Shown: positions 56,896 to 64,000 of the stretch, piece by piece
Layout of the letters: each line of letters begins with the position of its first letter
Position numbering within the stretch: position 1 is the stretch's first letter
NCBI GenBank assembly: GCA_963780815.1
Contig: CAWADG010000006.1
Span: forward strand, 124,001-188,000
Direction: 5' to 3'
From: VRUE01 sp963780815
Lineage (GTDB): Bacteria > Actinomycetota > Thermoleophilia > Solirubrobacterales > 70-9
DNA: 64,000 nt
The notes under the pieces: generated by a model
Databases searched by the model: none
The model's input: only the letters and a program-made list of their open reading frames with translations
Told to the model about the DNA's origin: nothing
Made by a program: the position numbers and the translations under genes

Positions 56896-57660
56896 GTCAC
56901 AGCGGTCATCGCTGCCGCCGGCTCCGGTCAGAGGCTTGGAGCCGGCGGCCCGAAGGCCTTCGTCGAGTTGGGGGGCGCTCGGATGGTCGACTGGTCGATC
57001 GAGGCCATGCGCGAGGCCCCGTCGGTGCGGTCGATCGTCGTCGCCTGCCCACCCGGCCACATCCACGACCTCGGCGGCCACGACCTCGGCGTCGTCGACG
57101 GCGGCGAGACCCGGGCCGCCTCGGTCGCCAACGCGCTCGCCGCGGTCGGCACCGCGCTGGTCGCGATCCACGACGCGGCACGGCCGCTGCTGACCGCCGA
57201 GCTCCTCGAGGACGTGGTCGCGACCCTGCTCGCCGATGAGGAGGCCGACGCCGCGATCGCCGCCACCCCGGTCTCGGACACGATCAAGCGGGCTTCGGCG
57301 GCGCGGGGCAGGGCGGGCCCGACGCCGAGAGGTGCATTCGCCCCAGATAGCGTGGTCAATACACGCCTCGAGGACGAGGAGGGAGTCGACCGGGTCTTCG
57401 AGGTCGAGGAGACGGTCGACCGGGCGGAGCTCTGGGCGGCGCAGACGCCGCAGGTGTTCAGGGTCGAGGCGCTGCGCCGCGCGCTCGAGGCCGACCCGGA
57501 GACGGTCGCGGCGGCGACCGACGAGGCGATGCTGGTCGAGGCGGCCGGCGGCCGCGTCCTGATCCGTCCATCGCCGGCCGAGAACGTCAAGGTCACGACC
57601 CCGCTGGACCTCCGCCTCGCCGAGCTCATCCTCGCCGAGCGCGCCCGCGGAGGGCGCTAG
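56896..57660 (+). CDS. ispD: 2-C-methyl-D-erythritol 4-phosphate cytidylyltransferase
   Basis: About 255 residues. Third step of the MEP isoprenoid route. CTP-binding start TAVIAAAGSGQRLGAGGPKAF; then VVDGGETRAASVANAL, VAIHDAARPLL, TPVSDTIKRA, LWAAQTPQVFRVEALRRAL, ATDEAMLVEAAGG and ENVKVTTPLDLRLAEL. The product is clear, but no ATG, GTG or TTG lies in frame between GTG 56752 (deep inside carD) and the CTP-binding loop. The span given starts at the GTC codon where homologues usually begin. Its stop shares CTAG with the tiny convergent gene. Confidence 0.88.
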   Translation, partial: VTAVIAAAGSGQRLGAGGPKAFVELGGARMVDWSIEAMREAPSVRSIVVACPPGHIHDLGGHDLGVVDGGETRAASVANALAAVGTALVAIHDAARPLLTAELLEDVVATLLADEEADAAIAATPVSDTIKRASAARGRAGPTPRGAFAPDSVVNTRLEDEEGVDRVFEVEETVDRAELWAAQTPQVFRVEALRRALEADPETVAAATDEAMLVEAAGGRVLIRPSPAENVKVTTPLDLRLAELILAERARGGR

Positions 57661-57821
57661 CGGAGGAGCACCCAGACCAGGGCGGCGGCGAAGAAGAGCT
57701 GGCCGACGCCAAGGGCAACTCCGAGGTCGATCGCGCCGAGAATCGTCGCCACCCCGACCCCGGCGGCGAAGGCCGCGGCGAGGACGCCCAGCTGGGCCCC
57801 GGCGGAGAGGTTCCTAGGCAC
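57657..57821 (-). CDS. Tiny two-helix membrane protein after DUF389 gene
   Basis: 54 residues from GTG 57821: a short start (MPRNLSAGAQ), then LGVLAAAFAAGVGVATILGA and IDLGVALGVGQLFFAAALVW with a basic end (VLLR). Two hydrophobic segments separated by one Asp suggest a helical hairpin. The start overlaps the stop of the DUF389 gene by 8 bases (GTGCCTAG), indicating coupled translation, and its stop shares CTAG with ispD. Probably a small partner of the DUF389 membrane protein; that role is inference. Confidence 0.6.
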   Translation of the reverse strand: MPRNLSAGAQLGVLAAAFAAGVGVATILGAIDLGVALGVGQLFFAAALVWVLLR

Positions 57822-58764
57822 CGTCCATCTCCGCCCTTTGAAGTCGCCGGCGGCGTTCGGAGAGCGACCGCTGAAGGTGGAGGGTGAGCACGCCGGCGAG
57901 GACGATCGCCCCGAGGTTGATGCAGAGCTGCTCGCTCGCCCCGAGCCAGTTGTGCCAGTTGCCGAGCGCGGCCGAGATGCCGATGTTGGCCGCGGCTGGG
58001 ATCGTCGTCACCGAGACCAGCACCCCGATCAGGGCGCCCGACTTCGCCGAGGTCAGCGAGAGCATCCCGGCGGCGCCGGCGAACAGGGCGACGATGAAGG
58101 AGAACGCTTCCGGTTCGACGATGAACTTCGTCAGCGCGTTTTCGGAGCTGTGGAAGCCGGAGTCGAGGATCCCGATCGCGACGCAGAAGAGGGTGAAGAG
58201 GAATGCGGCGGTGATCCCGACCGGGAACCCGATCGCGAGCGCCGTCAGCGAGCGCAGCGCGATTCGCCGGCGGCGCTCGATCAGCCCGACGCAGAGGCCC
58301 GCCAGCGGCCCGAACTCGGGGCCGACGATCATCGCGCCGACGATCAGGATCGGCGACCCGACGAAGATCCCGACCGAGGCGATCAGGCACGCGAGCGCCA
58401 TGAAGGCCATGAACGTGCCGGAGAGCTGCACTTCCTCCGAGGTCCGCGCCTCGACCTCCTCCCAGATGACGGCGTCCTGGGGGGCGCCGATCATCGCGTG
58501 CTCGGCTCGCCGCGCGGCATCGGAGACCTGCGAGTCGATCTCGGCGATCGAGATCGAGCCCTGCTTCGCGACGCCGAGCTCCTTCAGATCGCCGACGAGG
58601 GCGCTCGTTTCCTCGCGGGCGACGTCGCAGAGGATCAGGTCCCCGGCGGGCTTGCGCGCCGCTCCCTCGAGGAGGATCAGGTTCGAGGTTCCGGCCGAGG
58701 CTTCGAGGACCCCGCTCACCCTCTCGGTCAGGTCCCCCGGGACGACGATCCGCATGTGGATCAT
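57814..58764 (-). CDS. DUF389 membrane protein
   Basis: 316 residues. The N-terminal ~110 residues are a soluble alpha/beta domain (IVVPGDLTERVSGVLEASAG, DLILCDVAREETSALVGDLKEL). Then helices with the family hallmarks: SPILIVGAMIVGPEFGPLAGLCVGLI, a loop with Arg, LTALAIGFPVGITAAFLFTL, ALFAGAAGMLSLTSAKSGALIGVLVSVTTIPAAAN and a last helix with LGAIVLAGVLTLHLQ. The family is widespread, of unknown transport function. Divergent from the PHP gene. ATG 58764. Confidence 0.88.
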   Translation of the reverse strand: MIHMRIVVPGDLTERVSGVLEASAGTSNLILLEGAARKPAGDLILCDVAREETSALVGDLKELGVAKQGSISIAEIDSQVSDAARRAEHAMIGAPQDAVIWEEVEARTSEEVQLSGTFMAFMALACLIASVGIFVGSPILIVGAMIVGPEFGPLAGLCVGLIERRRRIALRSLTALAIGFPVGITAAFLFTLFCVAIGILDSGFHSSENALTKFIVEPEAFSFIVALFAGAAGMLSLTSAKSGALIGVLVSVTTIPAAANIGISAALGNWHNWLGASEQLCINLGAIVLAGVLTLHLQRSLSERRRRLQRAEMDGA

Positions 58765-58878
58765 CACGAAACCTCGCGCTTCGCTCGCGGCGCGAAGAAC
58801 CAGAATTCGACGCTTGCTCGCTCCGCACTCATGGCCGCAGGGTATCCGCGGCCAGCGTCGCCTAGTCTCAGTCAGCTC

Positions 58879-59703
58879 GTGCTCACCGACTACCACCTCC
58901 ACCTGCGGCCCGACGAGGACGGGACCAGGGCGGATCGTTACTTCACCGCAGAGAACGTCGATCGCTACCTCGAGGCCGCCGCCGCGGCGGGGATCGCGGA
59001 GCTCGGCGTCTCCGAGCACATCCACCGCTTCACCCAGTCGCTCGAGCTCTGGGACCACCCGTTCTGGCGCGAACAGGCCCAGGACGACATCGACGCCTAC
59101 TGCCAGTTCGTCCGCGGCACCGACCTGCGGCTCGGGATCGAGATGGACTTCGTCCCCGGCGCCGAGGACCGCACCGCGAACCTGCTCGAGGCGCGGGACT
59201 TCGATTACGTCGTCGGTTCGGTCCACTTCCTCGGCGACGACGCGGTCGACCACGAGGGCTTCGACATCTGGGACGAGACCGGCGACCCCGACCGGGTCTG
59301 GTCGCGCTACTTCGAGGCGCTCGCCGAGGCCGCCCGCTCCGGGCTGTTCGACATCCTCGCCCACCCCGACCTGGTCAAGGTCTGGGGCAAGGGGCGGCCG
59401 CTGCCCGACATCGACCCGCGCGCCTACTACGAGCCCGCTGTCGAGGCGATCGCCGAGAGCGGCGTCGCGGTCGAGGTCTCGACCGCCGGTCTGCGCAAGC
59501 CGGTCGGCGAGCTCTACCCATCGCCCGCCTTCGCCGAGATGTGCGTCGAGGCCGGGGCCGCCTTCGCCCTCTCCTCCGACGCCCACCTGCCCGAGCACGT
59601 CGGCTACGGCTACGACCGCGCGCTCGAGTTTCTCGACGGCCTCGGGGTCGGGGAGATCTGTGTCTTCGAGCGCCGCCGCCGCCGGCTGGAGCCGTTGCCA
59701 TGA
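58879..59703 (+). CDS. PHP-domain phosphatase (histidinol-phosphatase-like)
   Basis: 274 residues. PHP metal-dependent phosphoesterase fold: LTDYHLHLRPDEDG (HxH), GVSEHIHRF, GIEMDFVPG, DYVVGSVHFLG, DILAHPDLVKVWG and ALSSDAHLPEHVGYGYDRAL. All expected metal ligands are present. It looks closest to HisJ-type histidinol-phosphatases, but polymerase-type or RNase-like PHP proteins cannot be excluded. GTG 58879 gives the standard start; ATG 58831 would add 16 residues. Its stop overlaps the ispF start (ATGA). Confidence 0.85.
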   Translation: MLTDYHLHLRPDEDGTRADRYFTAENVDRYLEAAAAAGIAELGVSEHIHRFTQSLELWDHPFWREQAQDDIDAYCQFVRGTDLRLGIEMDFVPGAEDRTANLLEARDFDYVVGSVHFLGDDAVDHEGFDIWDETGDPDRVWSRYFEALAEAARSGLFDILAHPDLVKVWGKGRPLPDIDPRAYYEPAVEAIAESGVAVEVSTAGLRKPVGELYPSPAFAEMCVEAGAAFALSSDAHLPEHVGYGYDRALEFLDGLGVGEICVFERRRRRLEPLP

Positions 59704-60158
59704 GCCGGGTCGGGATCGGCTACGACAGCCACCGCTTCGCCCCCGGCCGTCCGCTGATCCTCGGCGGGGTCGAGGTCCAGCACGAGCTCGGCCTCGAGGG
59801 TCACTCCGACGCCGATGTCCTCACCCACGCGGTGATCGACGCCCTGCTCGGCGCAACCGGCCTCGGCGACATCGGCACCCTCTTCCCCGACGACGACGAG
59901 GGCTGGCGCGATGCCGACTCGATCGATCTGTTGCGGACGGTGGTCGGGATGCTCTCCGGACGGATCGAGAACATCGACGCGACACTCGTCTGCGAGGCGC
60001 CGCGGCTGGGGCCGCTGCGGGCAGAGATGGAGCGGATCCTCGCCGAGGCGACTTCGGCCCGGGTCAGCGTCAAGGCGACGACAAACGAGGGGATGGGCTG
60101 GATCGGGCGCGGCGAGGGAATCGCCTGCATAGCCGTTGCTTCGGTGGAGAGCGAATAG
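59700..60158 (+). CDS. ispF: 2-C-methyl-D-erythritol 2,4-cyclodiphosphate synthase
   Basis: 152 residues. Fifth step of the MEP isoprenoid route. Zinc ligands in VGIGYDSHRF (Asp9, His11) and DVLTHAVIDALLGA; then GDIGTLFPDDDEGW, NIDATLVCEAPRLGP and VSVKATTNEGMGWIGRGEGIA. ATG 59700 overlaps the preceding stop by four bases, so translation is coupled. ispD, usually adjacent, lies 2 kb upstream, separated by the DUF389 and PHP genes. Confidence 0.95.
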   Translation: MSRVGIGYDSHRFAPGRPLILGGVEVQHELGLEGHSDADVLTHAVIDALLGATGLGDIGTLFPDDDEGWRDADSIDLLRTVVGMLSGRIENIDATLVCEAPRLGPLRAEMERILAEATSARVSVKATTNEGMGWIGRGEGIACIAVASVESE

Positions 60159-60172
60159 TCTTCGCTTTCCGG

Positions 60173-61822
60173 ATGGGAAGTCTCAGCTCAATAGGGTCGA
60201 GCGTCCGCAAGACGGTCGCTGACAAAGCCTTCCTGATGAAGGTGATGCGCGAGTCCGAGATCCTCGGCCTCCTGCGGCCCGACGTCGCCGCCAAGATCGG
60301 CTATACGTTCCTGCGCTGGGGTCCCTCGCCGGCGACCGGCGTCGCGATCGCCGCGCTCCACTACCCGGATGAGACGGCGATCATCGACCAGCGCGGCTCG
60401 ATCACCTTCGAACAGCTGCACCGGCGCAGCAACGCCCTCGCTCACGCCTTCGAACAGATGGGGATCGGCCACGGCGACGGGATCGGGGTGATGTGCCGCA
60501 ACCACCGAGGCTTCATCGAGGCAACCGTCGCCGCGGCCAAGCTCGGCGCCAGCGCCCTCTACCTGAACACGATGTTCGCCGGCCCGCAGCTCGTCGAGGT
60601 GACCCGGCGCGAGAAGCCGAAGGCGCTCGTCTACGACGAGGAGTTCGGCGGCCTGCTCGACGACGTCGACGACGACGTCGACCGTGTCATCGCCTGGGCC
60701 GACACCGAGACCGAGGAGCCGACTCTCGACCGACTGATCGCGGCCAACGAGGACTCCGACCTGAAGCCGCCGCCGGACCACGCCCGCTTCGTGATCCTCA
60801 CCTCGGGCACGACCGGGACGCCGAAGGGCGCCCAGCGCAGCAACCCGGAAAGTCTGGTCACGATCGCCTCGCTGATCGACAAGATCCCCTACCGCAGTCG
60901 CGAGACGATGATGGTCGCGGCGCCGCTCTTCCACTCCTGGGGCTTCTTCCACTTCGCGATGGGCCTGCCGACCTGCTCGACCCTGGTCCTGCGGCGCCGC
61001 TTCGACCCCGAGGGGACACTGCAGGCGGTGCAGGAGCAGCGGGCCCAGGTTCTGGCGGTGGTGCCGGTGATGATTCAGCGGATCCTGCAGCTGCCGGAGG
61101 AGACGCTCCGCTCCTACGACCTCTCCTCGCTGCGGATCACCGCGCTCTCGGGCTCGGCGCTTCCGGGCGAGCTCGCCCTGGAATGGATGGACCGCTTCGG
61201 CGACAGCATCTACAACCTCTACGGCTCGACCGAGGTCGCGTTCGGGACGATCGCCACGCCGGAGGAACTCCGGGCCGCGCCCGGCACCGCCGGTACGCCC
61301 CCGCGCGGCACCGTGATCAAGCTCTACGACGAGGACGGTAAGGAGGTGCCGCGGGGCGAGGTCGGTCGGATCTTCGTCGGCAACGAGATGTCGTTCGAGG
61401 GCTACACCGGCGGTGGCAACAAAGAGGTGATCGACGGCCTGCTGAGCAGTGGCGACGTCGGCCACTTCGACAGCGAGGGCCGGCTCTTCATCGACGGCCG
61501 CGACGACGAGATGATCGTCTCCGGCGGCGAGAACGTCTTCCCGCGCGAGGTCGAGGACCTCCTAGCCGACCACGAGAGCGTCGTCGAGGTCGCGGTGATC
61601 GGCGTCGATGACGAGGAGTTCGGGCAGCGGTTGAAGGCCTTCGTCGTCGTCGTCGAAGGCTCCGAGGTCACAGACGACGACCTCAAGGGCCACGTCAAGG
61701 CGCACCTCGCCTCATACAAGGCGCCGCGCGAGTTCGAGTTCATCGACGAGCTGCCGCGCAACGCGACCGGCAAGATCCTCAAGCGCGAGCTGCACGAGCG
61801 GCAGCCGTCGCAGTCCGGCTAG
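60173..61822 (+). CDS. Acyl-CoA synthetase (AMP-binding)
   Basis: 549 residues of the ANL superfamily. P-loop FVILTSGTTGTPKGAQRSN, then LFHSWGFFHFAMGL, ITALSGSALPGELALEWMDR, YNLYGSTEVAF, GDVGHFDSEGRLFIDGRDDEMIVSGGENVFPREVE, and the catalytic Lys in LPRNATGKILKREL. It joins acyl groups to CoA through an acyl-AMP; long-chain fatty acids are the likely but unproven substrate. It could feed the fused beta-oxidation enzyme at 18144. ATG 60173. Its stop shares CTAG with the convergent propeller gene. Confidence 0.92.
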   Translation: MGSLSSIGSSVRKTVADKAFLMKVMRESEILGLLRPDVAAKIGYTFLRWGPSPATGVAIAALHYPDETAIIDQRGSITFEQLHRRSNALAHAFEQMGIGHGDGIGVMCRNHRGFIEATVAAAKLGASALYLNTMFAGPQLVEVTRREKPKALVYDEEFGGLLDDVDDDVDRVIAWADTETEEPTLDRLIAANEDSDLKPPPDHARFVILTSGTTGTPKGAQRSNPESLVTIASLIDKIPYRSRETMMVAAPLFHSWGFFHFAMGLPTCSTLVLRRRFDPEGTLQAVQEQRAQVLAVVPVMIQRILQLPEETLRSYDLSSLRITALSGSALPGELALEWMDRFGDSIYNLYGSTEVAFGTIATPEELRAAPGTAGTPPRGTVIKLYDEDGKEVPRGEVGRIFVGNEMSFEGYTGGGNKEVIDGLLSSGDVGHFDSEGRLFIDGRDDEMIVSGGENVFPREVEDLLADHESVVEVAVIGVDDEEFGQRLKAFVVVVEGSEVTDDDLKGHVKAHLASYKAPREFEFIDELPRNATGKILKRELHERQPSQSG

Positions 61823-63363
61823 CCGGGTTTCGGTTTCTTCGGCTTCCTTCTTGCTTCCTTGAGCAGGATCGTCCGCGAATCGATGCCCGAGCCGGAGAGG
61901 GCGGCCTTGAGCTTGTGGCTCGGTTTGGCCAGAAGGGCGGACAGGGCGGGTGATTGCAGCTTCACGCGGACGACCTGCTTCTTCTTCCTATTCGCGGGGA
62001 TGTCGAACTTCTTCACGCCGCTGTATCGGATCGTCGGGATGGCCCCGACGGCCACCCCTTTGGGCGCCCCACGAGGTGCGGAGAGGGAGAAAGAGCCTTT
62101 GCATCTCGCCTGGCTGCCCTGACATCGCAGCGAGACCATCGCCCTACCCCGCTTCACGATCGCGACTCGGCTCGCGACGGCGTTCCCGGACCCGACCCTC
62201 ACCGCGGCGCTGGTCTGGGAGGCGGAGCCGGCGAAGTTCGTCGCCGTCACCTGGCAGGAGTAGGAGCCGGCTTTCGCCGGCGTGAAGGTCGGTTGGGTGG
62301 ATCCGGAGATCGGGCTGCCTTCCTTCAGCCACTGGTAGGCGAACGATTGCGGCGCCCGGTAGAAGAGCGAGGCCGGTGCGTCGCCGGCCCAGCCGCCCTG
62401 CGAGCAGCTCAGCGTCGATGCCATCAAACGCGGGCTCGAGATCGTCGGCGGAGCGGTTCCAGCAGGCCGGCGCAGGATCGCGACGCCGTCGGGGAATTTG
62501 AGGTTCGCGCCCGTGGTCGGCATGTCGCCGCCGCCGCCCCCGCTCAGGTTGGCGAAGGAGATGGCGGATTTGACCTGTTCGTTGGCCCAGAAGATCCTGT
62601 TCGTGGGGGGATCGATCGCAATCGCCCGCAAGGATTCCGGGGGTGTTGCGCCGAGGACACTGAGGTTCGCGGTGCCGCTGCCGTCGAGCGCCGAAGATTC
62701 GATCGTGCCGTCGAGGGAGCCCCAGAAGACCCGACCGGTGATCGGGTCCAGCGCGACCCCGGTCCCGTTCGTGGCGCTGGGCGCTTTCGAGATGTCGCCG
62801 CCACCGTTTCCGTCCAGGTTCGCGTAGGAGACCTTGATGCTGGGAATGTTGAAGTTCGACCAGTAGATCCGGCCTGCGGCGGGGTCTATCGCCATCCGAT
62901 TCGGCTGATCAATGGTTGCGCCGCTGGTGTTGAGGACCGCGGCGCCGCTTCCGTCCAGGTTCGCGTAGGAGATCTCATCGAGCTGAGAGTCGCTCCAGTA
63001 GACCCTGCCTGCGGCCCTGTCGATCGCGATCCCGATCGGCTCTTTCACTTTCACCGGGTCGGTGTTGATCTGGCCGCCGCCGCTGCCGTCGAGGTAGGCC
63101 CAGTAGATGCTGTCCGCGCCGACGTTGGCGAAGAAGACCTTGCCGTCGGCCGGGTCGAGCGCGATGCTCTCCGGCTGCGAGCTGACCACCCCGGTAAGGG
63201 CGAGATTTCCGGCCCCGCTGCCGTCGAGGTTTGAGTAGGAGATCGGCTGCCCTTCGTAATTGGTCCAGAAGACAGCGTCGGCGGCCGGCGCCGCGGCCGG
63301 GGTCGCGAGGAGCCCCAGTAGGGCCGACAGCACCGCGGCGAGCGATTGCCACCGCATCGTCAC
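61819..63363 (-). CDS. Secreted YWTD-like beta-propeller with Ig-like domain
   Basis: 514 residues. Signal peptide (SLAAVLSALLGLLATPAAAP). Residues ~30-300 are six or so repeats of the low-density-lipoprotein-receptor YWTD type: DSIYWAYLDGSGGGQ, GIAIDRAAGRVYWSDSQLDEISYANLDGSG. Residues ~305-395 contain an Ig-like unit with a Cys pair (SCSQGGWAGD...SYSCQVTATNFAGSASQTS). The last ~110 residues are basic, typical of secreted proteins here. GTG 63363 overlaps the stop of the upstream gene (GTGA), so they are co-translated. Function probably in surface binding. Confidence 0.86.
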   Translation of the reverse strand: MTMRWQSLAAVLSALLGLLATPAAAPAADAVFWTNYEGQPISYSNLDGSGAGNLALTGVVSSQPESIALDPADGKVFFANVGADSIYWAYLDGSGGGQINTDPVKVKEPIGIAIDRAAGRVYWSDSQLDEISYANLDGSGAAVLNTSGATIDQPNRMAIDPAAGRIYWSNFNIPSIKVSYANLDGNGGGDISKAPSATNGTGVALDPITGRVFWGSLDGTIESSALDGSGTANLSVLGATPPESLRAIAIDPPTNRIFWANEQVKSAISFANLSGGGGGDMPTTGANLKFPDGVAILRRPAGTAPPTISSPRLMASTLSCSQGGWAGDAPASLFYRAPQSFAYQWLKEGSPISGSTQPTFTPAKAGSYSCQVTATNFAGSASQTSAAVRVGSGNAVASRVAIVKRGRAMVSLRCQGSQARCKGSFSLSAPRGAPKGVAVGAIPTIRYSGVKKFDIPANRKKKQVVRVKLQSPALSALLAKPSHKLKAALSGSGIDSRTILLKEARRKPKKPKPG

Positions 63364-63998
63364 CGCCTTCGCTCGCGCTTCGGGGCGAGCTCCAGCCGGA
63401 CCGTTCGCCGCTCGACCGCGCTGCCGTCCAGCGTCGCGCTTAGGCGGTGGCGCCGAGAGCTGCGCAGCCTAGCTTTCGCGCCGCGGCTGAGCCTGACCTT
63501 GACGATCTGGGTCCTTCCGGGGGGGATCGAGATCGACCGTTCGCCGTAGATCGCCGAAAGGCTCGCGACCTTGGTGCCTTTGCGGGGCGGCCGCACGGTG
63601 TTGAGGCGGATCCTGCCGGCGCAGGGTTCGGTGCCCGCCGGGCAGGTCAGCTTCAGCAGCGCCTTGCCGCGCTTGACCAGTGCGACGCGGGCCGCCTTCG
63701 CCTGCGGGGTCGGCGGGCAGCAGACGAACTGATTCCTGCTCGTCTGCGTGGTCGAGCCGCCGGCATTGGTCGCAGTCACCTGGCAGGCATAGTCGCCGCC
63801 CCCCGTCCCTTCCACACCGATGTCGGACCGCGTCCCGCCGCGGATCGGCTGCCCGTCCTTCAGCCACTGGTAGCTGAAGTGCTGCGGGGCCCGGTAGAGC
63901 TGGGCCTGCGGCATGTCGGCCGCCCAGGTTCCTTCGTCGCAGGTGAGGAACCGCGGCCGCAGCCCGATCTGGGCAGTCAGCTTCGGCGCGCCGGTGCC
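63360..63998 (-). CDS. C-terminal part of a secreted Ig-like protein, cut by window edge
   Basis: The frame is open to the right edge, so the start lies beyond 64000; about 212 residues are visible. It contains an Ig-like unit resembling that of the downstream propeller (FSYQWLKDGQPIRGG, YACQVTATNAGGSTTQTS, then FVCCPPTPQ), followed by a beta-rich domain (LVKRGKALLKLTCPAGTEPC) and a basic Arg-rich tail. It overlaps the next gene by four bases, so the two are an operon of related secreted proteins. The missing part may be a propeller too. Confidence 0.8.
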   Translation of the reverse strand, partial: GTGAPKLTAQIGLRPRFLTCDEGTWAADMPQAQLYRAPQHFSYQWLKDGQPIRGGTRSDIGVEGTGGGDYACQVTATNAGGSTTQTSRNQFVCCPPTPQAKAARVALVKRGKALLKLTCPAGTEPCAGRIRLNTVRPPRKGTKVASLSAIYGERSISIPPGRTQIVKVRLSRGAKARLRSSRRHRLSATLDGSAVERRTVRLELAPKRERRR

Positions 63999-64000
63999 GA

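Overview
The window is GC-rich bacterial chromosome, densely packed on both strands, with frequent GTG/TTG starts and many overlapping gene ends. Gene content (a carD-disA-ispD-ispF neighbourhood, clpC-lysS-greA, ftsH-folP-folB-folK, type III glutamine synthetase, many secreted beta-propeller, RTX-like and glycine-rich proteins) fits an actinomycete of the Thermoleophilia/Solirubrobacterales kind. That placement is inferred from gene content and style; no rRNA or tRNA gene is present to test it. I see no insertion sequence, prophage, CRISPR array or origin, and no gene-free stretch longer than 300 bases.

Layout. 1-6.3 kb: the 3' part of a secreted repeat protein, an MMPL-family exporter and two secreted proteins of unknown function. 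6.3-7.3 kb: an odd pair of near-identical promoters, one before a TetR-type ligand domain that lacks its DNA-binding part, the other before a heavily folded non-coding stretch ending in an intrinsic terminator (candidate small RNA). 7.2-14.6 kb: YdeI-like protein, DUF4234 protein, rlmN, a cytochrome P450, a secreted YVTN-propeller/PKD protein, a frameshifted methyltransferase and a short collagen-like protein. 14.7-31.2 kb: metabolism, with three nitrogen genes (glutamine synthetase III, amtB, a PII protein) spread among a CorA transporter, a fused beta-oxidation enzyme overlapping a sirtuin gene, a LysR regulator, a stress protein, a HAD phosphatase, a large multi-domain cell-wall hydrolase and a nucleoside phosphorylase. 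31.2-41 kb: a MerR-cyclase fusion, tilS-hpt-ftsH, the folate genes folP-folB-folK, a GST-like protein, coaX and dus. 41-44 kb: tandem secreted glycine-rich paralogues. 44-49 kb: greA, lysS, clpC. 49-52.4 kb: tandem secreted delta-60/RTX-like paralogues. 52.4-64 kb: aldo/keto reductase, MFS exporter, disA, carD, ispD, a DUF389 membrane protein with a tiny membrane partner, a PHP phosphatase, ispF, an acyl-CoA synthetase and two secreted proteins, the last cut by the right edge.

How the genes fit together. ispD and ispF serve the MEP isoprenoid route; folP/folB/folK are consecutive folate steps beside ftsH; disA (c-di-AMP synthesis and DNA scanning) directly precedes carD (RNA polymerase-binding regulator); glutamine synthetase, AmtB and PII form a dispersed nitrogen-assimilation set.

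Most unusual signals: (1) a palindromic element present twice (25707-25799 and 36026-36118) with a conserved core but gene-specific outer arms that start at the stop codon of the neighbouring gene; (2) the candidate small RNA and its twin promoter; (3) a PII protein without the usual uridylylation tyrosine; (4) an intrinsic terminator inside the greA leader; (5) five convergent gene pairs sharing one CTAG as both stop codons, two of them revealing very short membrane-protein genes; (6) carD and ispD lacking ordinary start codons where they would be expected.
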